Part shown: positions 12,701 through 24,887 of the stretch, one piece after another
How the letters are laid out: each line of letters opens with the position of its first letter
How positions within the stretch are numbered: position 1 is the first letter of the stretch
NCBI GenBank assembly: GCA_019671005.1
Contig: CM033715.1
Location: 5,022,001 to 5,086,000 of the forward strand
Length of the DNA stretch: 64,000 bases
Source: Hibiscus mutabilis
Taxonomy: Eukaryota > Streptophyta > Magnoliopsida > Malvales > Malvaceae
Direction of reading: 5' to 3'
Made by a program: the position numbers and the translations under genes
The notes under the pieces: generated by a model
Database searches by the model: none
What the model was told of the DNA's origin: nothing
The model's input: the letters and a program-made list of their open reading frames with translations, nothing else

Positions 12701-13181
12701 TTAATACGAATTACCTTAAATTTAATTATGACACAAACTGATATTTTTAAAAATACTTATATATTTAATTGATCAATTCAAACTCAATATATATATATAA
12801 CACTATCCTAAGACAACTCAATATGAATCACCTTAAATTTGACTTAGATCCAAATTGATATTTTTAAAATATTTATATATTTGATATGATTAATCTCAAA
12901 TTAATTATATTTTTTAAAAATTATTTTTAATAATATTTATAATAACATGTTATAAAATCTATTGGGGTATGCGAGAATGATGTGGGGCGGGTGGGGATGG
13001 AGCGGGGTGGGTAGGGATGGGGAGGGTATAAAGTCATATTTACGACTGCCCTACCACCCACGACGAATCTAGATTTTATCTCCATCTCCGCTCTGCGATC
13101 CACAAAATCTGTAACTATTTCTTTCTAATTGAATGCGAAATGGAGCGAATACCCGCAAAACCCGTCCCACTTACATCCCTA
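9775..13181 (-). mobile_element. hAT element with decayed transposase (3.4 kb)
   Basis: It shares TAGGGATGTCAATTGGGC at the left end and the degenerate inverse ACATCCCTA at the right end with the two shorter copies on either side. Target duplications are GGTATGAT (9767-9774) and CGTATGAT (13182-13189), 7 of 8 matching. The transposase relic runs on the minus strand inside. It is the likely parent type of the deleted copies at 8540 and 15808, though itself no longer able to encode a transposase. Confidence 0.85.
10037..12306 (-). pseudogene. hAT (Ac-like, BED-finger) transposase pseudogene
   Basis: Reading down from an ATG at 12306: an acidic leader; a BED zinc finger (CNHC then HLKKH, near 12090-12030); the hAT core with ATDMWSANNQRKGYM (near 11690), then VDNCTTNDA (the catalytic-domain Asp region, near 11400) and HILNLIVQDGL; DPRYRM near 10770; and the C-terminal hATC dimerisation block (SDLEKYLEAFNVPF near 10530, then SAFSTSG and VLDPYR near 10340). 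A last small exon ends at the TGA at 10037-10039. Stops replace conserved tryptophans at 12148, 11620, 11445 and 10453, with further stops in the hATC block and frame shifts near 11145, 10980 and 10650. Two introns are likely (about 11520-11600 and 10146-10256). Product in live relatives: cut-and-paste transposase. This copy is dead. Confidence 0.88.
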
Positions 13182-13498
13182 CGTATGATGATGGGGAAAA
13201 CGTGTGATATTCTGATAATTAATGTATGATTTTGATCTCTAAATTTGACCGATCAAAATTGTGTGTTTTATGTTTTAAGGGGACATTAATTTTTAGTGTT
13301 ACGAGTATGAATAATAGTTTATAGATTTTTTAGTAAAAGATTAGTTGGAATTTTTGTTAAAATTGTGCGTTAATAGAAATTAATTGAGTAGTTAAAAATA
13401 TTTATGTTGTCTTACTTTTTTGAGTTCGAATTTTAGCATTTGTTTTGGGAATATAATATCTCTTTACTTAATAAAAAGATGTGCGTTAATATTTTTAA
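13182..13498. other. Intergenic, no feature seen
   Basis: About 320 bases of AT-rich sequence between two mobile elements. Confidence 0.5.
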
Positions 13499-13906
13499 GA
13501 GTGGAGTGTACTATACATCCTCAAACTATAATTTTTATTTTAAATTGATCCTTAAACTTTTAAATATTTTAATTTCATCTTCAAACTAAGGCTCTCGCTC
13601 TAAATTGGTCGCAAAACTTTTGAGCATTCCAAATTTATCATCAAATCATCATTTATGCCACATCATGTTATTGCTTAATACATGTCAATGTTTACATGAT
13701 AATTAACAATTTTTATAACTATTTTATTAACGTGGGATACAATTAGCATAAATCAATGATTTAGGGATGAAGTTAGATCGTTCAAAAATTTGATGACTAA
13801 TTTAAAATAAAGGTTATAATTTGAGAATAAAATTAATATTTTTAAAAATCTAAAAATCAATTTAAAATAAAAACCGTAATTTAAAGACGCGTGATATAAC
13901 CAACTC
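13499..13906. mobile_element. Mutator-like foldback MITE (408 bp)
   Basis: The two halves are imperfect inverted repeats of each other over roughly 170 bases each: the left arm holds ATTTTTATTTTAAATTGATC and the right arm its inverse, with the same order of further blocks. Flanks are 9-bp repeats with one mismatch, TATTTTTAA (13490-13498) and TGTTTTTAA (13907-13915), which fits Mutator-type integration. No coding sequence. Confidence 0.75.
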
Positions 13907-15434
13907 TGTTTTTAACGTATCTTGCATGTCTTTTTACCTAAGTATCTTACATGTTTAGGCTCTCTTTAGAAACAACGAATTTGATTATTGGATGAGGTTG
14001 CCATTTTTCACTAAAATTTTAAATTTTAAATTTTAAATTTTAAATTGTAAATCTTAAAAAATATAATCTAACTATAATTCTCTAACCCCTAAACTCTAAA
14101 CTCAATTTTTAATATAGGGCATAAAATAAGAAATCAAAAAGGGGACAGAAAATTACTATTCATCGGTTGAAATGGCAGTCATGAACAGTTAACATCTCCC
14201 TCTCTCGCCTGTCTTTCTTTCCTTTTCTTCCTATATTTTCTTACATTGAATCCATAAAAAGCAAATGAAAAGTTGTGGACAAGGAACCTGAAAAACACAT
14301 ACTGTCTGTGATTGAAAATGTTCATCCATCCCCACCTAGATAAAGTAAAATCATGTTTAACAAAAAAAAAATAGAAACGAATAGAACTTTGTTTCATTTT
14401 CATACATTATAAGACATAAAAACAGAGTTTTGATTTGGCTTAATACACAGTTTTCCCATGAAATATACCATGTTGTCATAATTATGACAAAACTAATCCT
14501 CGATTCAATCAAAAGCACAAAACACGGAAAGTGGAAACCAAGGACGTCGTGCTGAAATTATGTCACCTTAAAGACATGTTCAATCTTAAATCTTGATGAA
14601 ATTATCTTTTAATCCCCCCGCTAATTCAGAACCAATCTTGTAACTAACCGCAAAAGATTAGTTTTGGGCTTTGGGGTTTCAAAATTGGACTAAATGCCGT
14701 GAAAAAGCTTGTCAAACAACCAATAATGGCAACACTTTAGGGGCCAAAAGGAGGAAAAAGGCCAATAATGCAGGGCACTTGAGCTCGGAAAAGAAAATCA
14801 AGTGGCAAGAAAATTTGGTAATCAGTGAGGCCATGTGCCCCTCATCTGTGGAATTTCAATCCAAAATAACGTGGTGCGGGGGACCTATTTTGTTTTCCGA
14901 TAAGGTTTTCCATCTTTTAACCAATTTTCCCTTTCTTTTTTTGCAATTTTAATGAAGATAAGAAGATATGGGGATCAGTCTGAGCAATGAACATGACAAT
15001 GGCAAAAACGTGGCTCCCCTGCTTCGGCCTCATGGGAAGCTCCTTTTCTGGTGTTTTCGTAACATGAGAGTTGGTCTTCGGTTAACTCGACTCGACTATA
15101 GAACAAATATTGTAATAATTTATGTTATATACATTATACAATATGCTTGTGACGTATATATTTTATATCTGTTTTACGATTTATAATGGTAAATCTTTTA
15201 GTGATCGGTCATAGTATCAATGGATTAAAACTAAAAGAGGACAACTTATGATTTTCAGGTTTCATTATACATTTCACCCTTCTCATTGGGTAAAGGAACA
15301 TTGGCTTTCAATCTTGGAATATGTAAATGTATAATTATTATTAATTATCTTTCATGTTCGAATTTCGAAGAGGATATTGTTGGAGAAAAAATCACGAATT
15401 TTAAATATAGACAATACAAAATAGACATGAACTA
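13907..15434. other. Intergenic with short tandem repeat
   Basis: AT-rich, no supported gene. An ATTTTAA-type tandem repeat of about five units lies near 14014-14047. The short open frames at 14671-14952 and 14968-15186 show no known domain and are not called. Confidence 0.5.
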
Positions 15435-15655
15435 TAGAGGTGTTCGTGGTAAGTTAACGGTGCCATTTAGCATAAATGGTTGGTAAACCGTTATAACGGT
15501 TATTAAACCGTAACTTAACCATTAAAAATTGTTAACAGTTAAATATTTAAACTCGAAACTGTTTAACTTTGATGGTAGGTTAATTAATCGGTAAAATTTA
15601 ATGGCTATACCGATAAATGGTTACTGTTTATTTTGTATACCCCTAATAAACTATA
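15435..15655. mobile_element. Possible small hAT-type MITE
   Basis: The left end reads GAGGTGTTCG and the right end, reverse-complemented, AGGGGTATAC. The interior is full of AACGG/CCGTT motifs in both orientations, as in common plant hAT MITEs. A possible 8-bp duplication is GAACTATA / AAACTATA, but the right border is displaced by a few bases from the expected end, so the call is tentative. Confidence 0.4.
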
Positions 15656-15807
15656 CCAAAAAAATATAATTGATATTTTATGTAAAGTAAGAATATAACT
15701 CTTCTCATCATTTTAATAATAGGAGATAGAAGATCATTTTTATCGTTCCGTAAATGAAAATTTTCTTTACAGTTGAATTGGAAACGAAATAAATATTTTT
15801 TCATGAT

Positions 15808-16992
15808 TAGGGATGTCAATTGGGCAAGGAGGGTGCGAAAGGTACTCTTCCCACATCCATCTCTGTCATGAATTTTTATCTTTATCTCCGTCCCACGACC
15901 CGTTGCTAATACAAAATTTAAAATTATCTCTGCCTCACAACCCGCAAGACTAAAACTATCCCCGCCCCATTACTCATGTGGATTCTCAAACCCACCTAAT
16001 CTCCTATTTACCCACCCTGTAACACTTTCATATAATATTTTTATAACTATTAGTTAAAAATATAAATCAAATTTCTTATGAAAAATGTATAAAATACCCG
16101 TCATTCGGACTCCCACCACATAGTGAAATTATTCTAATTGTCACAATTTTTTAAAAATAATAATATACAAAATTAAAATTGTACAACAAAAAAGTTTGGA
16201 CTAAAAAAGTTCTAAAGTCTATTGTAAATGATCGAAAATAGCACAAATAACATGTAAAATAATATTTCAACTGCTTAACAAATAAACATTATAGAAAGAA
16301 CTAAAAAACATAACAATTAAAAAGCAACCTTAGAAAATAAGAACAAATACCGATTGAATCTAAATAATATACAATATTAGGAAAATAAAATAAAAAAAAT
16401 AGCATATATATGGTGAGGACGAAAGAGAAGAAAAAACCTTAAAAAAAAGGCATAACGACAAACAACAATAAAGAATAAACTAATAAATATAATAAATGTT
16501 ATATATATATTCATAAATATTTCAAGATAAATCAATGTAAATTATTTTAAATTTGACTCTAATTCAAATTAATATATTAAAAAATATTTATAAATTTGAT
16601 ATGATCAATTTCAAACTCAATTATATACATATATAATGAATTTTTCATTAATATCCCAAGAAAAAGTCAATATAAATTATCTTAAATTTGACTATGATCC
16701 AGACTGGTTTTGTATTTTTAATAGCATTTATAATGACATTTTATAAGATCTGTTGGGGCGGATGGGAACGATACGGAACCGATGGGGGCGATGCGGGACG
16801 GGTGGGGATGATGCGAGGGCGGTGGGGATGGGGCTGGTACAAAAACATATTCACGTCTTCCTCACCACCCACGACGAATCTAATTTTTATCTTTATCTCT
16901 GCCCCACGACCAACGAAATTTGTAACCATCCCTACTTAATTGAATGCGAAGTAGAGTGAATCTCCGAAAAACCTGCCCCATCGACATCCCTA
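15808..16992. mobile_element. Non-autonomous hAT element, copy 2 (1.2 kb)
   Basis: Same termini (TAGGGATGTCAATTGGGC / CATCGACATCCCTA) and the same internal order as the element at 8540-9637, including the junction GACTCCCACCACATAG near 16108 where the transposase region is missing. The two copies align over nearly their whole length by eye. Flanks TTCATGAT (15800-15807) and TCCAACAT (16993-17000) match at only 5 of 8 positions, so the duplication is decayed or the border is slightly off. Confidence 0.8.
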
Positions 16993-17315
16993 TCCAACAT
17001 TAAAAAAATGTAAAATCTATTAAAATTTAGTCTTCTTCAATTCTTTAATATAATTTGAATCAGTCTCTATAAATATAATAAAGGGATTTTGTAGGTACTT
17101 TCACGGTCTCTATTGTGCAGTAAAGCAAGCCCATTAAAGAAATTTTACTTAGTCTTATGGGCTAACTTTTAATATTTTTGGGCTTTAAATTTATAATTTC
17201 CAGCTATTCAGTTAGTTTGGATGATTATACAAGTAATATTATGGTAAAGTTACAATTAAAGAAGAAACTATAATGATAATAGTGATTAAATTAAAACCCA
17301 TAAATTATAATATAT

Positions 17316-17710
17316 TTAAGACAACTCATTAAAATAAATTTTGTTATCAAATCTATAGAATATAAAGTTTGGAATTTTTACTATGGGCCACCTACATCGG
17401 TCTCCAACTAGCGTGGTCTTATGGTGCCGAGGTTTTTCAAGTTCAACCCGATAGCAAGCAAGCAATTTAATTGCTCCATGACCTCTATGCCTACTCTTGT
17501 CCGGGCAATTTCTGATCTCAGCTCTCGGGATTGGGTGACGGAATTCATTTGAACACCGAAAAAAGCAAATAAACCTGCTGACAAGCTCGCCAAACTTGCT
17601 GATTGTACTTGCCTTTCCACGCAGCTCCTCCACAATCCCCCCTGCTATGATTGAATCTTTACTTACCATGGATGCATCTCCATTAGCTTTGTAAACCCTT
17701 TCGGGTCTCT
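17316..17710 (-). pseudogene. Decayed coding remnant, unknown family
   Basis: Two overlapping minus-strand frames carry protein-like, evenly composed sequence in a stretch clearly richer in GC than its surroundings. One reads SIIAGGIVEELRGKAST at about 17655-17605, the other MNSVTQSRELRSEIART at about 17550-17500. The sense passes from one frame to the other around 17560, which suggests an old gene piece or a captured exon with one frame shift. I do not recognise the family. There is no clear start, no splice context and no domain signature. Confidence 0.35.
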
Positions 17711-19251
17711 TTCAATTCAAAAAAAAGTTTGGGATTTTTTTTACAATTAAACTAAAATCTCGTCAATAAAGACAAGGGCAAGTTGAGTTTTGGTTTGTTT
17801 CAACCAAAAAAATTGAAATTTTCAACATGATGTCAATCTGATTTGACATTTGGTTATATTTTACCCGACTCAAATTTTAGGGAAAAATCTTGCCTTCGAC
17901 AGAATCCAACATTGCACATTTTTTATTATTATGCAAAATAAGGTGTTAATTGAAAACAAACGTATAAAGAGGGACGTAATAGTAACTATATCTAAGTATA
18001 AAGAGGGACGTAATAGTAACTATATCTAAGTATGAAGAGGGAATTGTATTATTATTTTTGGTCCGAGATTTTTCACTATATATTCAAATTCGACTTGACT
18101 TTATCATTCATAAAATTCGAATCGATTTAAACGCAAGCTTTAAAAAATCAACTCTATAAAACTGAATCACGTCAAAACTTATCGTATTCAGATGATTTTG
18201 ACCATCCTTACTCGTCAATATAATAACTATTGAATATTCAGACACTGATCGAGCCATCTATCAGCTCTATAATTACAAATGATATACTGAATTCACATGG
18301 GTTTTACATGAAGGTAACATGGTCGTTGATGTCATAGTTAAGATGGGCTCGACTTAAAATTTTCAAACATTAATTTTTATTGATGTCTTTGCCTCATTAT
18401 TCTTCCTTTTAACCGAGACATCTTGAGTCCCCTCTCTCTCTCCCTCTCTCATTTTTTTGTTGTTGAAGAAGTTGAATCTTTGATTTAAACCTTCAGAATC
18501 AGCAAGGGCTTTTGCCCCTTATTCACGGAGTCAAATTCTCTCAGGTTCCTTTTGAAGACAATGATAGGGTGGGCCACAATTTTGTAATAACGTCATCCGA
18601 CATTGATAAAAACATGATCAACACTAATAATACCATGAAATTAGTGTGACCAAAGGCTTGCTTTCTACCTCTTTAGATTCGGTTGCAAGCTTTAAAACCA
18701 ACAATATTTATGTTCCCCCCAAAAGAAATGGCTTTAAAAATTAGCTTAATAGATTCAATTACGCCGATCGGTCCGTGAAACTACTTCAATTGCCTTTTTC
18801 TGAAAATGATTTGAAAACGTTCTCCCTTTTTACATTAAAACTTTTTTGAAAAGGAATTTATATTAGATTGTAAAATTGGGGAGGAAACTAGATTTACGGG
18901 GGAAGGTGTCAGATTTTTTGGGTTAATTTTTTCTTAAGTCCCTATTAGTTATGAAACTAAGTAATTTACGTCTCGGCCTTTCATTTTTATCGTTTATACA
19001 CCTTTGTCTTTCACAGTTTTAAAATTAGTGGAATTATCTATTAAAAGAATTAGTGGAATTATACTTTACCCTTCATTTTTTATTGTTTAAACGTCTTAGG
19101 TTTTTAAGTTTTTGAAATTAAACAAATTAAGTTTAGTACTTCATTTTAAAATGTTTCATATGTCCTATTATTTTTAAAAGTAGACGAATTAGATCATAAC
19201 TCCAAACTTTTTCTTTTTAATATGCTAGTGTGATTACAAGGTAGTATCTGT
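17711..19251. other. Intergenic with a 34-bp tandem repeat
   Basis: AT-rich, no gene supported. A 34-bp unit beginning GTATAAAGAGGGACGTAATA is present twice in direct tandem at 17962-18029, followed by a diverged partial third unit (to about 18046). Confidence 0.6.
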
Positions 19252-20044
19252 TAGGGATAGGCAAAAAATCTGGTTATTCGGTCCCCGAACCTAGTCGGAC
19301 TCGGTGAGTCTTTACCCGGAACAAGTTTCAGTGGAACTGGGACCAGATCTAAAATTTAGGTCCTGATTGCAACCGGGACTGGATCCTAATTTCCTGGATC
19401 CGATACTCGGTGGATGCCTAACAAGAGCGGGACCCGTACCAAGTACCCGATACTGGTCTGTTAGGACCACTTTAGCCCAAAATTAAAGCCCAAAACCCTT
19501 TTACTAATTCTTTGTTCACACCTAAAGGCCCAATACTAAAACCCTAAATAAATTTCCTCATTTTTTCTTGATTTTATGCTAATTTTTTTTTTCTTTTTGA
19601 CAATAATAAAAGATTTTATCTTAAATCAGATTATTTTAGATGATGATCTGAGTGATTTTATATTAGTTCTTTTGTTAATTGTTTCAAAACTTCTCTTTTA
19701 TGTTGATTTCTATGTCATGTACTTCTAATGCTTGGACTTTAAGTTCTCTTTTATTCATTAATATCTTGAACTTCTTTGTGCTGATGTGTTGGTGGATGTA
19801 GACTTAGAGTTCTTTAATATTGTTATTGGTGGTTGAAATTGTTCGCCTTGTTGTTCAAATTTTTTTAATAGTAGATCAATTGATCGGGTACCCGGTACTG
19901 GTTTTGGTTCCCACTAGTACCGGGATCAGTTCCTAGAATATGGGACCCGGTCTAACTAGGACCGAGACTGGTTCTCGTTTTGGCTACTGGGACTGGGACC
20001 AATTCTGGGCAAACTGACCGAGTACTCGGTCTTGCCCACCCGTA
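19252..20044. mobile_element. Non-autonomous hAT element of a second family (0.8 kb)
   Basis: The left end is TAGGGATAGGCAA and the right end, reverse-complemented, is TACGGGTGGGCAA. Subterminal stretches are unusually GC-rich with GGTACCCG/CGGGACC-type repeats and the interior is AT-rich, as is usual for hAT elements of this kind. Flanks are 8-bp repeats with one mismatch, GTATCTGT (19244-19251) and GTATCTAT (20045-20052). No transposase frame. Confidence 0.82.
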
Positions 20045-22480
20045 GTATCTATTTAATTTTCTTAGCTCTTTAATAACACCCACACACCGTACACACATAT
20101 TACTCGAACTCGAGTTACCTGAATGAAATACATCTTCCATTACTATTGGGATCACTCCACGAGTTCATAACCCAAACTTTTAAATTAATGACTTAACCAT
20201 TAGACTTGATTCCATTTTATTATTATTTATATTTGATCGTTCGATGTCTCATATTGACTCACAGTTAGTGATGAAGCTAGGGGATGAAAGAAGGCTCGCC
20301 CCCTCCCCACTAAATGGTAAAAAGACAAATTTAGTCCCTTCACGTTTTAAACTTTTGAATTTAGATAATAGTACAAATTGCACTGTGTCTCTATTAAATA
20401 ATAATAAAAATCTTAACCCTTTTAACTTTTATAGTTAATTCCTGCCCAAAAAATTTCCTACTTCATCCTTGATCGTTGTGTATAATCAAACTTCTTTTTC
20501 CTTCCGGATGTGCAGGGAAGCTAGGTATTTGAATATGCTTAAACATGTCACGAGTTTAAGTTCAAGCTCAAGGTTGATCATCTTATCGTTGTGTAATATT
20601 TTTTGTGTTTTTATTTATGTTTCAACACACAAAAAAATTAAAATTTAAGCCTTAATTCTAATTTTTAAATTTTGAATCTTACACCATATTTTTTAAACCA
20701 TAATTTTAAATTCTAAACTTAAACCTAATTCTAAATTTTAAGCCTAATTCTTTTAACATAAACTGTATGAATAGGGACACACAAAAAAACATGGGATTTA
20801 TGTTGCTTACAAAACTCATTTTACATCACATTTCTTCACCTTAAATTAAGCCCTAGTCAGATGAGGAGATTCTGATTCTCAACGCAATATTAACCCTAAA
20901 ACCCGATTTATAAAAGTTCCCTCTCCAGTCTCGAAAGCAAGAGAATCAAGCAGGACGAAAATGGTTGTGTTGGGGCCCTACAGTCGGTTAAAGCAACAGC
21001 ATATAGTGCACGCTTCGCTGTAGTGTGGGTGGAATAATAATCAGCTATAGCCATTGTGTGTTAAAATTCCTTTAACTTCCTACGAATCAATTAACTGACC
21101 CTCCCCCAACATAAAAAAAAGTCTCTCAATACAAAAAAATATTTATTCGTACATATTTTTAATTTTTTAATAATATATATATTTTATAAAAAAATAATTA
21201 AATTCAGATATTTAAAATGAACATCATTCATTTGTTTATTAAAATAATTTATTAAGTTCATAAAACATTATCTTTTAAACAATGTTAAAAAGTTTATATT
21301 GTAATATTATAAAGAAAATGGATAAAATTAAAAGAATCGTGTGGTCGGCCAAAAAAAAACTCACTTCGCCCGCCACACTTACTGAACAAGTACGGGTAAC
21401 TCTCACATATATTTCCAAATTTCTAATTTTAAAATTCCCACGTTGGCGTCACTTTGATTTATTTAAGCTAAAATAATTAAGTTAATGGGTGGTGATATTA
21501 ATTAATTAATTATTTTTTTCAAAAAAATATGTATTTATTTTATGATTTATGTTTACGATTTGTGATTTTTTCTCGTAGTGTTGTCTTTTTTTAAGTTTAA
21601 ATTCGAATTCTTTCGTTGGGAGAACAATTTGTCTTATCATTGTATTCAACCTTTGTTAGTAATATAATTAATTGATTTAATTATTTAAAAAATAGTATTT
21701 AAAACTTTTTGATTGGAATATTAAATTTTATAGTATGGTCTTTATCTTTACCTTCAAGTTGAAGGCCTCTTTTATAGTATATATAGAGATTCAAATAGCA
21801 TGCATTATATATTTGTATGTCCTTCTTATGGTCTATATTCAAGGTGCGAGGTTATTCTTTTAACAATGTCGTCTTCAAAATTTGAACTTACGTCCTCTTT
21901 TTAAAAGTACAATATATTCTATTAATGCACCCAACACTTGTTAGTACCTACCTTATATATTTGAAGCATTTTAAAGGCTTAAATAACATACAATTCGGCT
22001 TGACGATTAGGTTGCGAGGCACAATATTTTGTTATGAGCCATCAACAGTGAACGTGCTTTGTGAGTCACTTGCGTGTTCTATTATAAGATATAAATGATG
22101 GGACATGGATAATTCTAGACATATGTAATAGAAGTTATCGTACAAGATTTTAAGAAAATAAAATTTAAAATAAGTTAAATTCTTATATAAAAAATAAAAG
22201 ATTAACTTTAAAGTATATAAAAAAAGAAAATAATATTGTACTTCATAAATTTAAAAATTATGTGAGATTCATTCTTAATTCAAAAATTAATCTATTATAT
22301 ACACAATATATTAATAATTTTTAAAATAAAATTTTATTTTAACAATTTATTTGAAATCTTTGAACCGACTTTATATTAGGGTGAAATGCAGAGGGTGGTG
22401 GGAGTGTCGACTTGTAGTTGATTGCTTGGTGGATGCACCGCCTCCAACCAGCCGCTATTCTAAAAGTCAATTTTATTTTA
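20045..22480. other. Intergenic, AT-rich
   Basis: About 2.4 kb without a supported gene. The portion around 20270-20440 has the look of a degraded transposon internal region, but no family could be assigned. The ORF-like stretches are short and composition-driven. Confidence 0.45.
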
Positions 22481-23831
22481 GGGTAAATTACAACACATAT
22501 TACTCAATTATAGTTGTTGACTCAAAAATATCATTGAACTTTAAAAAAGTTTAAAATTAACACTGGATTTTAGTTTATAACTCGAAAATATCACTCCTCC
22601 GGTAACTCTTAACACTATCGTGAAATCAATACGGCGTCGTTTTGATGCGTAATTTAGCTAAAAACAACGTTGTTTTGTTAGAGAAAAAATATTAAAACAA
22701 TGCACTTGTAAAAGTTTGAACCTAGGACCTCCAAATATAAAAGCTAAGCCCTAATCACTAAACCAACATAATATTATATAATATTTTACAAGAAATATAT
22801 ATCTCAAACTGCTTGAAATTAATTCAAATTATTTTATGAAATAAATAATACTATAAATGATATTAATATATAAAAATATAAAATATATTATTTTTATATA
22901 TTATTAATAATATAAATATATTATTTTAAAAAAACCCAAAATATTCATAAAATAATGTATTTATATTATTCATAATATATAAAATCCCTAAACCCTAAAC
23001 TAATAACCCACAAACCCTCAACACTCAAACTTAAACCCTAAACCTTAGAGTTTAGGTTTAGGATTTAAGGATTTTTTATATATTAATGTTATGAATATTT
23101 AGGGTTTATTTTAAAAAAACATGGTTTATATTACGAAAAATATATAAAATAATATATTTTATTTAAATTATATATACTTATCCATTTGGTTCAAACAAAT
23201 TGTTTTATGAAAAAAATAATATTATAAATAATATAAAATATATTATTTACATATATATCAATAAAAATATATTATTTTTATGGTTTTTATATATTATTTA
23301 AAATGATATATTTATATTATAAATAATATCTAAAAACCCTAAACCCTAAAATATAATATCTATGGTTTAAGATTTGGGCTTTGTAGTTTAAGATTTGGAA
23401 TTTAGGGTTCAAAGTTTTTATATATTATTTATAATAAAATATATTATTTTTATGAACATTTTGAAGTTTTTTTTAAAATAATATATTTTTATTATAAATA
23501 TTATAAAAAATAAAGACAATGCACTTATATTTTTATTTATTGGTATACATATAAACAATATATTTTATATTATTTATATATTAATACTATTTATAGTGTT
23601 ATTTATTTTATAAAATAATTTGAATTAATCTCAAGTAGTTTGAGATATATAATATTTGTGGTAACATATTATACAATTTCAAGTAGTCTAACAGAGGTGT
23701 TAAGAGTTAATGGCGTAGTAGTATTTTCGAGTCACAAACTAAAGTTTAGTGTTAATTTTGAACTTTTTTAAAATTTAGTAGCGTTTTCGAGTTAGTCACT
23801 ATAGTTGAGTTGTATGTGGTGTAGTTTACCC
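22481..23831. mobile_element. Mutator-like foldback element (1.35 kb)
   Basis: Starts GGGTAAATTACA and ends TGTAGTTTACCC, with long terminal inverted repeats of about 170 bases or more (left arm AACTCGAAAATATCACT, right arm carries the inverse of a close variant). Flanks TTTATTTTA (22472-22480) and TTATTTTTA (23832-23840) match at 7 of 9 positions. The interior is extremely AT-rich with several CCCTAAA-type telomere-like motifs (22984-23046, 23335-23345). It has the same GGGTAAA terminus as the Pack-MULE at 33631 and probably belongs to a related family. Confidence 0.78.
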
Positions 23832-24887
23832 TTATTTTTATTATTTATCCTCAAATGCCTGCGGTTTCACACTTGCATGCGCCACTTCTCCTTGTCGCTG
23901 GTAGTCAAATGTTTTTCAATTCACGGGCAGTTTAAATAAATTAAAAATTAAAATGTTAAATGTTAAAAAATTTAAATTATTAATTTATTTAATTTTAAAA
24001 TAAATAAAAAACATAAAAAAATATACTGAAAATATTCTTCATTAACTTTAGACTTAAGAAGTAATTTTACCCTTTAGTAATCTTAAATTAGTAATATTGT
24101 TCATTCTTTTTAATTGTATCAATTTAATCATCGAATTCTTGAATTGTATCAATGTTTCCCTTTAATTTTTATTAACTAATAGAACTGTTAAATTATTTTT
24201 ATGTGGTCCCTATCTACTTTTACATTAGTCATTATCACCAACTGTCTTGCCATATCGATGATGATGATGATGATGAGTCAATTTTGATAACATAATAGTA
24301 CGAACGAAGAGTTTTAAAAAAAATTAATTATTTTAAAATTACAATTTTTTTTAAAAAATCTATGTCAATTGTACTATCACATCATCAAAATCATCTTGGT
24401 GTAGAAGATTAACTTATTAAAGAAAATGATATATAGACCTGTTAACTCAAACGTTGTTAATTATTTAGTGGTGGAGACTTTAACAAGGCAAAAGACGAGG
24501 ATAAAAATTATGCTAATTAACAACAATCAATTGATGAAATTGAAACAATTAAAAGGTTTGAAGGATAAATTAATAAAGTTACAAATGAAGGATAACATTA
24601 CTAATTTAAGATTCCTACGTGGATAACATTACTCCTTAAGCCAACTTTTTACATACCAAACAAAACAAACAAAAATTGCATTCTTGCAAATCAAGTAAAC
24701 GAACAGGGGTAAGAATGTAAATGAAGATCCGCTCACGAGTCTACAAAAACCAGTATCAGTGGCCTCGCTCACTCATCCCTGAGAAACCAAAGCAACCACC
24801 TTCCGAAGTCCGAACAGCAACACGAATCCCAAAATAACTTCTCCTCTTCTTCTTCTTCGTAATAAAAACGTTAAAATAACCATAGCC
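23832..24887. other. Upstream region of the PMEI gene
   Basis: AT-rich noncoding sequence. A (GAT)n microsatellite of about six units lies near 24257-24275. A pyrimidine-rich CTTCTTCTTC tract just before the PMEI start (about 24838-24858) probably lies in its 5' UTR. No clear TATA box was identified. Confidence 0.5.
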
